Assembly (NCBI GenBank): GCA_045660125.1
Contig: JAZRDG010000070.1
Span: forward strand, 1 to 25,408
Origin: SVQP01 sp045660125
Lineage (GTDB): Bacteria > Bacillota > Clostridia > Oscillospirales > CAG-272
DNA length: 25,408 bases
Direction of reading: 5' to 3'
This document shows positions 6,818 to 14,119 of this stretch, piece by piece. A model generated the notes under the pieces. It saw only the letters and a list, made by a program, of their open reading frames with translations. It did not search any database and was not told where the DNA came from. A program made the translations under genes and the position numbers. The number at the start of each line of letters is the position of its first letter. Position 1 is the first letter of the stretch.

Positions 6818-7036
6818 TTATTCAGCGGTAGAAACCACGAGGATATCCCCGTCATGGTGACCGTTCATGCATTTTTCAAAAGCTTCCTCATCATCCCATT
6901 CGATGAGCATTTCTTTCAGAGCCTTCTTCTTTTTGATGAGCTTGACGATGAACACTACGCCAACTGCAACAACTGCAGATACTGCCAAGGAGATCAATAC
7001 GATCTTCCACACGTCAATTTTTTTGTTCTGTTCCAT
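6818..7036 (-). CDS. Small membrane protein, 72 aa, unknown function
   Basis: The protein starts MEQNKKIDVWK, has one membrane helix at about residues 11-35, then a basic stop-transfer patch (KLIKKKKALKE) and an acidic cytosolic tail with EWDDEEAF. The ATG at 7036 is chosen because GGAGGTGA lies just upstream; an in-frame GTG at 7045 falls inside that site. The gene is monocistronic, with its own promoter and a strong terminator. It resembles the 96-aa protein at 20046-20336 in general layout. No function is assigned. Confidence 0.75.
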   Translation of the reverse strand: MEQNKKIDVWKIVLISLAVSAVVAVGVVFIVKLIKKKKALKEMLIEWDDEEAFEKCMNGHHDGDILVVSTAE

Positions 7037-7068
7037 ATATGTCACCTCCGAAAAATATTTCTACACAC

Positions 7069-7097
7069 ATTATATAGCAAAACGCTGTGAAAATCAA
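7069..7097 (-). promoter_or_regulatory. Promoter of the 72-aa membrane protein gene
   Basis: On the minus strand: -35 TTGATT (7092-7097), a 17-bp spacer and -10 TATAAT (7069-7074). The transcription start would lie about 25 nt before the ATG. Confidence 0.8.
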
Positions 7098-7218
7098 GTG
7101 CTTTTCGACAATTTTTGATGCTTTCACGGCAAAAATGCCATAAAGTTTTCAAACAATTCACATTTTTTCGCGCATACGCAAGGCATTGGAAAATTTTTTG
7201 AAAATCTGCCTAAAAAGT

Positions 7219-7247
7219 GTGACAGAATCGAGATTTTGTGTTATAAT
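7219..7247 (+). promoter_or_regulatory. Promoter of prmC-ddl
   Basis: -35 GTGACA (7219-7224), a 17-bp spacer ending in TGT, and -10 TATAAT (7242-7247). The TGn makes it an extended -10 promoter. The 120 bases between this and the divergent promoter at 7069-7097 are AT-rich without other clear features. Confidence 0.8.
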
Positions 7248-7279
7248 GGTTAGCGACCGATCAGGGAAGGGGGGAGCTT

Positions 7280-8098
7280 ATGACCTACAGACAAATATGT
7301 GAAGTCTTGCAAGCTGCGGGAATTGAAAACGCACGCGACGAGGCGAGATTGCTGCTTGGGCATTTTTGCGGCGTGACGCCTGCACAGCTACCCTTTCGCA
7401 TGGACGAGGATTTTGCTTGCCAGCAGCTTGCGCAGGCGGTTGCGCGCAGACAGGCGCGCGAGCCGCTGCAGTATCTGCTTGGCGAGTGGGAGTTTTTCGG
7501 CATGCCGTTCTCGGTCAGCCCGGATTGTCTGATCCCCAGACCCGATACCGAGCTTTTGGTCGAGCGCGCCATCGAAATGCTGCCGCGCGGTGCGCATTTT
7601 GCGGATTTTTGCACGGGCAGCGGCTGTATTGCATGCGCTGTGCTTGCCAACAGACCCGACACACGCGCGACCTTGGTGGATGCGTTTGCGCCTACCTTGG
7701 AAATGGCACGCGTCAACTGTGAAAAGAACGGCGTTCTTGCGCGCGCCCGTCTGTGCCTGCAAGACCTGCTTTTGCCCTTGGAGGGCGCGTTTGAAGCAAA
7801 ATTCGATTGTATTCTGTCAAATCCTCCGTACATTCCCACCGAGGTGGTCAAAGGTCTTGCTCCCGAGCTTGCGCATGAGCCGCAGGTGGCGTTGGACGGC
7901 GGCGAGGATGGCATGCTGTTTTACAAGCATTTTCTGATGCAATCCGAGCACGTGCTGGCAAAGAGCGGATTTTGGCTGTTTGAGATCGGCTACGATCAAG
8001 AGGACGCTATCCAAAGTCTTGCCAAGCAGCTTGGCTTTTTATGCGAGGTGGAGCGCGATCTTGGCGGAAATCCTCGCGTTGCGTACGTATACAGATAA
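7280..8098 (+). CDS. prmC: Peptide chain release factor N5-glutamine methyltransferase
   Basis: A 272-aa SAM-dependent methyltransferase that methylates the GGQ glutamine of RF1 and RF2 to support translation termination. An N-terminal helical domain (1-70) leads into the PrmC-specific QYLLGEWEFFG and LIPRPDTELLVE segments (64-95). The SAM motif CTGSGC is at 111-116 and the catalytic NPPY at 181-184 (NPPYIPTEV). The ATG at 7280 follows a GGAAGGGGGGAG site. In many Firmicutes prmC follows prfA; here it is the first gene behind its own promoter, with ddl 26 nt downstream. Confidence 0.95.
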   Translation: MTYRQICEVLQAAGIENARDEARLLLGHFCGVTPAQLPFRMDEDFACQQLAQAVARRQAREPLQYLLGEWEFFGMPFSVSPDCLIPRPDTELLVERAIEMLPRGAHFADFCTGSGCIACAVLANRPDTRATLVDAFAPTLEMARVNCEKNGVLARARLCLQDLLLPLEGAFEAKFDCILSNPPYIPTEVVKGLAPELAHEPQVALDGGEDGMLFYKHFLMQSEHVLAKSGFWLFEIGYDQEDAIQSLAKQLGFLCEVERDLGGNPRVAYVYR

Positions 8099-8124
8099 TT
8101 ACCCCGAAAAAGGAGATACATACA

Positions 8125-9156
8125 TTGAATATCGTAGTTTTGATGGGCGGACTTTCGCCCGAAAGAGACGTTTCGCTGACCTCGGGCTCGCTGGTCGCAA
8201 ATGCACTGATCAGAAAAGGGCACAGAGTTTGCCTGCTTGACGTTTATCTTGGCATCCAGCTTTCCGAAAAAGGACTTGACGATTGCTTCTCTGTGCAGCC
8301 CTATCCTGCTTACAGCGTCAGCGAGCAGGTGCCCGATCTTGAGGCGATCAAGGAAATGAGCGGCAACGGCGAGGCAAAGATCGGTGCAAACGTCATACCG
8401 CTTTGCAAATATGCCGACGTGGTGTTTATGGCGCTGCACGGAGACATGGGCGAGAACGGACAGCTGCAGGCAACGCTGGATGCGTTCGGCATCCGCTATA
8501 CGGGCTCGGGTTACGTGGGCAGCCTTTTGGCAATGGATAAGGATCTGGCAAAGAAAATGCTGGTTGGCGCGGGTGTTCCCACGCCTGCGTGGACCTTGGT
8601 GGATCTTGCAGGCGAGATTCCCGCAAAAGTGCCCGCAGAGGTGGGATATCCTTGCGTGGTCAAGCCCTGCTCGGGCGGATCGAGCGTGGGCGTTTCCATG
8701 GTGGATAACGAGCAGGAGTTTGCGCGTGCCATGCAGGCGGCTGCCAAGTACGAAAGATACGTGCTTGTGGAAAAGCGCATCGTGGGCAGGGAGCTGACCG
8801 TGGGTATTGTGGACGGTCAGGTGCTGCCTGCGATCGAGATCATTCCGGGAGAGGGCTTTTACGATTACGCCAATAAGTATCAGGGCGGCAAGACGCTGGA
8901 GATCTGTCCTGCGCCGATCGACCAGCAGACCGCCGCGCAAGCAGCAGCGCTGACCAGCCGCGCCTTTGACGCTTTACGCCTTGGCGGATACGCGCGCTTT
9001 GACTGGATGCTGGATACGGACGGCGGACTTTGGTGTCTGGAAGCCAACACGCTGCCCGGTATGACTCCCACAAGCCTTTTGCCGCAAATGGCAGCTGCAG
9101 TGGGCATCGATTACGATTCGCTTTGCGAAAAGCTGGCGTATCTTGCGCTGAAATAA
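8125..9156 (+). CDS. ddl: D-alanine--D-alanine ligase
   Basis: A 343-aa ATP-grasp enzyme that makes D-Ala-D-Ala for peptidoglycan precursors. Motifs are GGLSPERDVSLTSG (8-21), HGDMGENGQLQ, TGSGYVGSLLAMDKDLAK, VVKPCSGGSSVGVS, EKRIVGRELTVGI and EANTLPGMTPTSLLPQ. The start is a TTG at 8125, preceded by AAAAAGGAGAT at good spacing; the open frame extends further upstream, but into prmC and past the conserved N terminus. It is probably cotranscribed with prmC. The tyrosine in TGSGYVGS lies in the region that decides D-Ala versus D-lactate specificity, but I would not call specificity from this alone. A terminator follows. Confidence 0.93.
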   Translation: MNIVVLMGGLSPERDVSLTSGSLVANALIRKGHRVCLLDVYLGIQLSEKGLDDCFSVQPYPAYSVSEQVPDLEAIKEMSGNGEAKIGANVIPLCKYADVVFMALHGDMGENGQLQATLDAFGIRYTGSGYVGSLLAMDKDLAKKMLVGAGVPTPAWTLVDLAGEIPAKVPAEVGYPCVVKPCSGGSSVGVSMVDNEQEFARAMQAAAKYERYVLVEKRIVGRELTVGIVDGQVLPAIEIIPGEGFYDYANKYQGGKTLEICPAPIDQQTAAQAAALTSRAFDALRLGGYARFDWMLDTDGGLWCLEANTLPGMTPTSLLPQMAAAVGIDYDSLCEKLAYLALK

Positions 9157-9165
9157 AGCATAAAT

Positions 9166-9209
9166 AACCCGTTTTGCGCCGCTTTGGACGCAGGACGGGT
9201 TGTTTTTTT
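9166..9209 (+). terminator. Terminator after ddl
   Basis: AACCCGT pairs with ACGGGTT, with an inner GCG/CGC stem, and is followed by GTTTTTTT to 9209. The following 100 bases to the next promoter hold no gene or clear operator. Confidence 0.92.
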
Positions 9210-9313
9210 CGGCAAACTGCCCGATTGTGCAAAATGGGTTTTGTGAAAAACGCAGAAATGTAGCAAATACAAGGAAAAAGTAACCGTACCCCCTCCCCAA
9301 AATGCTGCCTATG

Positions 9314-9322
9314 TGATATAAT
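9314..9322 (+). promoter_or_regulatory. Extended -10 promoter of the glycan operon
   Basis: TGATATAAT gives TGn plus a perfect -10 at 9317-9322. The expected -35 position (9294-9299) reads TCCCCA, a poor match, which fits a promoter that may need an activator. It lies about 55 nt before the first gene. Confidence 0.6.
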
Positions 9323-9377
9323 TATATGTAATGACAATCGAGCCCGGACAAAATCTGTGACGGAAGGGATTTTGAAA

Positions 9378-10826
9378 ATGAAAACAAGAGTATTGACCTT
9401 GATGCTTGCATGTGTGATTTTGCTTGGCATGCTTGCCGCATGCGCCACACCCAACCAGGAAGAGCAGGGCTCCGACGAAAACCTGGAGTCCGTATCTGGG
9501 GACGTATACCAGGAGGCGCTTGCGAAGCTGACGGTGGACATGAACGGTGATGATTTCGTGGTGCTTGGCCGTGGCGACGCGGGCAGCTCTGTTTCCGAGA
9601 TCATGCGCGAGGAGGCAAGCTCCGACCCGCTGGAGAACGCGGTCTATAACCGTAATCGCGATCTTTCCGAGATCTGCAAACTCAACTATATAGCAAAGCT
9701 CACCCCCTCCGATGCGCTGTCCGATACGCTTTCCAACGATATCAAGGCAGGCGCGGGAGAGTATGCCATCGCCTTCCCGGATATGCGTGTGGCAGGCACT
9801 ATGGCAACCAAGAGCATGCTCAAGGATTTCAACGATCTGAGCTATATCGATCTGGATGCCGAATGGTGGGATCAGGGCACTGCCGAGATGAGCGTTGTGG
9901 GCAGAACCTTCTGGATGAACAGTGATATCAATTACCTGGCGCATGACGTCACCTTCCTGACGCTGTTTTCCAAGGTTATGGCACAGTCGCAGGGACTTGA
10001 CGATCTGTACGAGACGGTCAACAACGGCGAATGGACGGTTGACTTGTTCAGTGCAACCGCCAAGCTGGTGTCCTCGGATCTGGACGGTAACGGCAAGTAT
10101 AACGAGAATGATGCATACGGTCTGATCGGCACGTCCACCATGGGATTTGCTATGTTCTACGGCTCCGAGATGCGTTACGTTGCTTGTGACGAGGACGGCG
10201 AGCCTTACCTTGCAATGACCGACACCGATCTGCTCAAGGCATCTGATCTTCTGGACAAGGTGCTGGATCTGCTTTACAGCGGTCACAGCTCCTATATCGT
10301 AGCTGCCGGTAAGGAACAAGAGGCGCTGCACATGTTTATCAATAATCAGGGTCTGTTTTATCTGGAGTGCGCAGGCTATATCAACAGCTTGCGTAACATG
10401 TCGGACGATTTCGGCGTGCTTCCGCTTCCCAAGTACAGCCAGGAGCAAGAGAGATACGCGACCTACGTCAACCCCGTATCCTCCACCATGGTCGTGCCGG
10501 TAGGTCCCAAGAATTATGACGATCTGAGCAAGGCGATCGAAACCATGGCGATCCTGTCCTCCGAGTCGGTCATTCCGACCTATTATGAGCTGGTGCTTAA
10601 GCGTAAGACCGTTCGTGACGAGGAATCGGCACAGATGCTGGACATCATTTTCTCCAACCGTATCTATGACCTTGCCTGCTTCTACGAGCAGATCGGTCTG
10701 ATGCACATTTTCCAGGGCGCAGTCAATGCAAAAACCAATTCCTACTCCTCCAAGTACAGCTCTGCTGCGAAAAAGGCAGAAAAGGAGCTGACCAGAATCA
10801 TACGCAGGATCGAGGAGACCGAATAA
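9378..10826 (+). CDS. Sugar ABC transporter solute-binding lipoprotein, copy 1
   Basis: A 482-aa extracellular solute-binding protein of the carbohydrate importer type. A lipoprotein signal peptide ends in LAAC with Cys22 as the lipidated residue, so it is anchored outside the membrane. An EF-hand-like loop DLDGNGKYNEND followed by YGLIG is seen mid-protein. GVLPLPKY and SSTMVVPVGP are typical of this family. The ATG at 9378 is preferred over an in-frame GTG at 9357 because GGAAGGG lies about 10 nt before it and the signal peptide starts there. It is first in a six-gene run and is closely similar along its whole length to the next gene. No permease gene adjoins it; the ligand is unknown. Confidence 0.88.
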   Translation: MKTRVLTLMLACVILLGMLAACATPNQEEQGSDENLESVSGDVYQEALAKLTVDMNGDDFVVLGRGDAGSSVSEIMREEASSDPLENAVYNRNRDLSEICKLNYIAKLTPSDALSDTLSNDIKAGAGEYAIAFPDMRVAGTMATKSMLKDFNDLSYIDLDAEWWDQGTAEMSVVGRTFWMNSDINYLAHDVTFLTLFSKVMAQSQGLDDLYETVNNGEWTVDLFSATAKLVSSDLDGNGKYNENDAYGLIGTSTMGFAMFYGSEMRYVACDEDGEPYLAMTDTDLLKASDLLDKVLDLLYSGHSSYIVAAGKEQEALHMFINNQGLFYLECAGYINSLRNMSDDFGVLPLPKYSQEQERYATYVNPVSSTMVVPVGPKNYDDLSKAIETMAILSSESVIPTYYELVLKRKTVRDEESAQMLDIIFSNRIYDLACFYEQIGLMHIFQGAVNAKTNSYSSKYSSAAKKAEKELTRIIRRIEETE

Positions 10827-10869
10827 AGCCGAAAAACAAAAAACAACACATATAAAACGGAGGTTACCA

Positions 10870-12309
10870 ATGAAAGTAAAGAGCTTAAGTGTATTTCTTG
10901 CAGCCTTGATGCTGCTGGCATGCCTTGTGGGCTGCGTGGATTCACAGGATCCCGAGGAGCAGGGCTCCGGAAACACCGAGGTAGAGACCGACGCGTATCT
11001 GGAAGCGCTTGATAAGATCGATATCGATCTGGACGGTGCGGATTTCGCAGTCGTTTGCCGTAACGATGCAGGCAACGCGCAGAATGAAATGATGCGCGAG
11101 GAAACCAGCTCCGACCCCTTGGAGGCGGCTGTGTATACCAGAAACCTGCTGCTTGCAGAGAAGTGCAACATCAACTATTTCGTATCTCCCGTAGGCACGG
11201 GCGAAATCGTTTCCACGATTGAAAACGATATCAAGGGCGGCTCGGGTGAGTATAGCGCTGCAATGCCCAATATGGTGGGCGCAGGCACCATGGCAACCCG
11301 TGGCTTGATCCGCGATTTTCACGATCTGCCTTATATCGATCTGGACGCTGCATGGTGGGATCAGGGTACTGCTGCCATGAATATCGGCGGTAAGGTATTC
11401 TGGATGAACAGTGACGTCAACTTCCTGGCGCACGACGTTACCTTCCTGATCCTGTTCTCCAAGGTGCTTGCTGAAAAGGAAGGCCTTGACAACCTGTATG
11501 AGACGGTTGAAAATCAGGAATGGACGCTGGACGTATTCGGCTCTTACGTAGAAAAGGTTACGCACGATGCAAACGGTGACGGTAAGTACGACAGCAACGA
11601 TACCTTCGGTCTGATCGGTACTTCTGCTATGGGCTCTACCATGTTCTACGCTTCCGGCTTGAAGTACGTTGACTGTCCTCCCGATGACGATCCTTATCTG
11701 TGCATGACCGACTCCGACCTGCTCAAGGCAACCGATCTGCTTGACAAGGTGCTGGGCATCTTCTACGCAGGCAATTGCACCTATATCGTAAAGGCAGGCG
11801 ACGAGGCAACGGCAAAGAATATGTTTGCAGCAAACCAGGGCCTTTTCTACAGTGAGGTTGCAAGCTATATCGTAAACCTCAAGGATATGTCGGACGATTT
11901 CGGCGTGCTTCCCGTACCGAAGTACGATAAGGCACAGGAAAAGTATACCACCTGGGTACACAGCATTTCCTCCACCATGGTCGTTCCCGTAGGTCCGCAG
12001 AATGCAGATGACGTCAGCAAGGTGCTGGAGTGCATGGCAATCCTGTCGGGCAAGCACGTTATCCCCACCTACTATGAGCTGGTGCTTAAGCGCAAGACCG
12101 TACGTGACGAGGAGTCCGCGGGCATGCTGGATATCATTTTCTCCAACCGTACTTACGACCTTGTAAACTACTACAGCGAGCTTTCGCTTGCAGGCACGTT
12201 CCAGGGTGCGGTCAACAGCCAGAACAATTCCTTCGCTTCCTCCTATCAGAGAGCAAGAAACAAATCCGAAAAGGCGCTCAATAAGCTGATCAAGAAATTT
12301 GAGGAATGA
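10870..12309 (+). CDS. Sugar ABC transporter solute-binding lipoprotein, copy 2
   Basis: A 479-aa paralogue of the preceding gene. The lipobox is LVGC with Cys22 lipidated. Shared landmarks include the WWDQGTA block, FWMNSD, LAHDVTFL, LYETV, an EF-hand-like loop DANGDGKYDSND, FGVLPVPKY, SSTMVVPVGP and YYELVLKRKTVRDEES. The conserved C-terminal half and more varied N-terminal half suggest a tandem duplication followed by divergence in ligand recognition. CGGAGG precedes the ATG by about 6 nt. The 43-nt gap from copy 1 and 32-nt gap to the next gene support one transcript. Confidence 0.88.
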   Translation: MKVKSLSVFLAALMLLACLVGCVDSQDPEEQGSGNTEVETDAYLEALDKIDIDLDGADFAVVCRNDAGNAQNEMMREETSSDPLEAAVYTRNLLLAEKCNINYFVSPVGTGEIVSTIENDIKGGSGEYSAAMPNMVGAGTMATRGLIRDFHDLPYIDLDAAWWDQGTAAMNIGGKVFWMNSDVNFLAHDVTFLILFSKVLAEKEGLDNLYETVENQEWTLDVFGSYVEKVTHDANGDGKYDSNDTFGLIGTSAMGSTMFYASGLKYVDCPPDDDPYLCMTDSDLLKATDLLDKVLGIFYAGNCTYIVKAGDEATAKNMFAANQGLFYSEVASYIVNLKDMSDDFGVLPVPKYDKAQEKYTTWVHSISSTMVVPVGPQNADDVSKVLECMAILSGKHVIPTYYELVLKRKTVRDEESAGMLDIIFSNRTYDLVNYYSELSLAGTFQGAVNSQNNSFASSYQRARNKSEKALNKLIKKFEE

Positions 12310-12341
12310 TAAGAAGGGGATAATCCCTTTAAGGAGCAAAA

Positions 12342-13910
12342 ATGGATTTTTGGTGTAAACCGTCTGCCGAGCGGGTGTTCAAGCATACCCGCAAGCAAAA
12401 AAACGACTGTGCAAGATTGTGCTTGCACACGGGCAAGAATATGTTTGTCAGCGCGCAGATGCTGCTGCGTGAGGTTGAGGGCGAATTTGACGTGACTGAC
12501 GTGACCCTTTCGGGAATTCCCGAGGGCGTGAGTGCCGAGATCTGCGTGCAGGAGTATGCCGTATTCAACGACGGGCTGCCGTATCCGGATATTCAAAAGC
12601 CGGGTAAGCGCGTGCACGTGCCGGGCAATACCACGCAGGGGATCTGGCTGCATTTGTGGGTATCCGAGGCTGCTGCCGAGGGGAAGACCGGCATTGTGTG
12701 CTCGGTCAAGACCACGCGCGGCGATTTTGATGCACACCTGATGCTGCGCGTCTATCCCGTAGTCATTCCCGAGCCTGCGGATTCCGCGTTTGGGCACGAG
12801 TATTTCTTTTGCGCCACGGGCTATTTCCCGCCCGAGGGCAGAGCTTGGGAGCCGCCCGTCAAGCCGTTTTACGCCACCTATCGCTATGCGGATCAATGGT
12901 GGGAGCTGATGGCAAATTACGCACGCGCCATGAAGGTGCTGCGCGTCAACAGCCTGAATATCACGCCCATCGATTTTCTGATCGATGCGGGCACCAAGCG
13001 TATTTCCCAGACCGAATGGCACTTCGACTATACGCTGCTTGACCGCTTTATCGAGTTGTTTTTGAAGGAGGGCAGCTTCCGTTATCTGACGCTGAGCGCG
13101 CCTGTCGGCTCGGTATGGGGCAAGACCATTTTGGGCTGCGGCGATCACGGAGATATCGTTTGGTACGAGATCGGAACACCCGACGCCGAGCATTGGGCAA
13201 GAGCGTATTGGGGCGGCATGTACAAGCATTTTGCCGAAAAGGGCTGGCTTTCCATGCTGAATTTGCGCCTGCAGGACGAGCCGCACTCCACCGAGTATTG
13301 GTTCTGGGCAAGAGAGATCGTCAAAGAGGTCTGCCCGGGCATTCCTTGCGGCGAGCCGCTGGATACCCATGCTATTTCGGTGCAGCTGGCAGGCGAGTGC
13401 AACCAGTACGTGCCAAGACTTGAGGTATATGCAAGCGATCCCTATTTCTATCGGGAAAGACAGAAGGCAGGGGATACCGTTTGGTGCTACAGCTGCTGCT
13501 TCCCCGAGGAGAACTGGTGGCTCAACAAGTTTATTGATCTGCCGCATTCCTATAGCAGAATGATCAAGTGGGCTTGCTATTCGCAGGGCATTACGGGATT
13601 TTTGCATTGGGGCTTTAACTACTGGGGCGACAAGACCATTTACGGTATTCAGCCCGCAGCAAGATACAAGGGAGACGGTTATATCGTATATCCCGACGTT
13701 GAGCATTTTGACGTGCTGCACTCCAATCGAGGCGTGGCAACGCGCGAAGGGCTTTACGATTGGGAGCTCTTGCATATGCTTGAGCAAAAGGATGCTGCAG
13801 CAGCCATGGCGATCAGCTGCTCGGTAGCACGCACGTTTGAAGATTTTACCGACAACGCAGAGAATTTGGATGCAGCGCGTATGAAGCTGCTGGAAGCACT
13901 TTGCGAGTAA
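12342..13910 (+). CDS. GH123/DUF4091-like glycoside hydrolase
   Basis: A 522-aa protein without signal peptide, so probably cytosolic. An N-terminal beta-sandwich (about 1-145, ending LRVYPVVIPEP) precedes a TIM-barrel-like catalytic domain. The key feature is LQDEPHS with the Asp312-Glu313 pair; in GH123 N-acetyl-beta-galactosaminidases an adjacent Asp-Glu pair drives substrate-assisted hydrolysis. Further family-like pieces are ITGFLHWGFNYWGD and the C-terminal REGLYDWELLHMLEQ. The call is to the DUF4091/GH123 superfamily; the substrate may be an N-acetylhexosaminide but is not proven. AAGGAG lies about 7 nt before the ATG. It follows two sugar-binding proteins. Confidence 0.8.
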   Translation: MDFWCKPSAERVFKHTRKQKNDCARLCLHTGKNMFVSAQMLLREVEGEFDVTDVTLSGIPEGVSAEICVQEYAVFNDGLPYPDIQKPGKRVHVPGNTTQGIWLHLWVSEAAAEGKTGIVCSVKTTRGDFDAHLMLRVYPVVIPEPADSAFGHEYFFCATGYFPPEGRAWEPPVKPFYATYRYADQWWELMANYARAMKVLRVNSLNITPIDFLIDAGTKRISQTEWHFDYTLLDRFIELFLKEGSFRYLTLSAPVGSVWGKTILGCGDHGDIVWYEIGTPDAEHWARAYWGGMYKHFAEKGWLSMLNLRLQDEPHSTEYWFWAREIVKEVCPGIPCGEPLDTHAISVQLAGECNQYVPRLEVYASDPYFYRERQKAGDTVWCYSCCFPEENWWLNKFIDLPHSYSRMIKWACYSQGITGFLHWGFNYWGDKTIYGIQPAARYKGDGYIVYPDVEHFDVLHSNRGVATREGLYDWELLHMLEQKDAAAAMAISCSVARTFEDFTDNAENLDAARMKLLEALCE

Positions 13911-13936
13911 GCCTTGGGCTTAGAAAGGACTGACTT

Positions 13937-14059
13937 ATGAAACCTGCATGGATTGCATTGATCTCTGTCGCGGTAGTAGCGGTACAGGGAATCCTGCTTT
14001 TGGCAACAAGCGCTACGGGCGTATTATTTATCGCATCTGTAATCAACGCGGTCAAATGA
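13937..14059 (+). CDS. Small membrane peptide, 40 aa
   Basis: An ORF of 40 residues beginning MKPAWIALISVAVVAVQGIL and ending SVINAVK, almost wholly hydrophobic, with one long or two short membrane segments. A GAAAGGA site lies about 8 nt before the ATG. It sits 26 nt after the GH123-like gene and 60 nt before the transporter-hydrolase fusion gene, in the same orientation. The position suggests a small partner of the MFS transporter, but this is inference. No homologue is recognised. Confidence 0.6.
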   Translation: MKPAWIALISVAVVAVQGILLLATSATGVLFIASVINAVK

Positions 14060-14068
14060 CCGAAATAA

Positions 14069-14093
14069 GGGGTGGCGGGCATACCGTCACCCC
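14069..14093 (+). other. Intercistronic hairpin before the MFS-GH2 gene
   Basis: GGGGTGGCGG (14069-14078) pairs with CCGTCACCCC (14084-14093), one G-T wobble, loop GCATA. Only ATTT follows, so it is a weak terminator at best. It may tune the ratio of upstream to downstream genes or protect mRNA ends. Confidence 0.65.
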
Positions 14094-14119
14094 ATTTCCG
14101 CGTAAGGAGAGAACAACTT

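Noticed and set aside
12314..12329. Small hairpin AAGGG-GATAAT-CCCTT before the GH123-like gene
   Set aside because: The stem is only 5 bp with no T tract; not distinguishable from chance.
9309..12339. Long minus-strand open frames (621 and 465 codons) opposite the two binding-protein genes
   Set aside because: They mirror real lipoprotein genes with signal peptides and ribosome binding sites; the antisense products have no recognisable motif.
14072..14119. Upstream in-frame ATG giving a 16-residue longer MFS-GH2 protein
   Set aside because: The codon lies inside a GC-rich hairpin without a ribosome binding site; the ATG at 14120 has AAGGAGA at correct spacing and begins where the transporter does.
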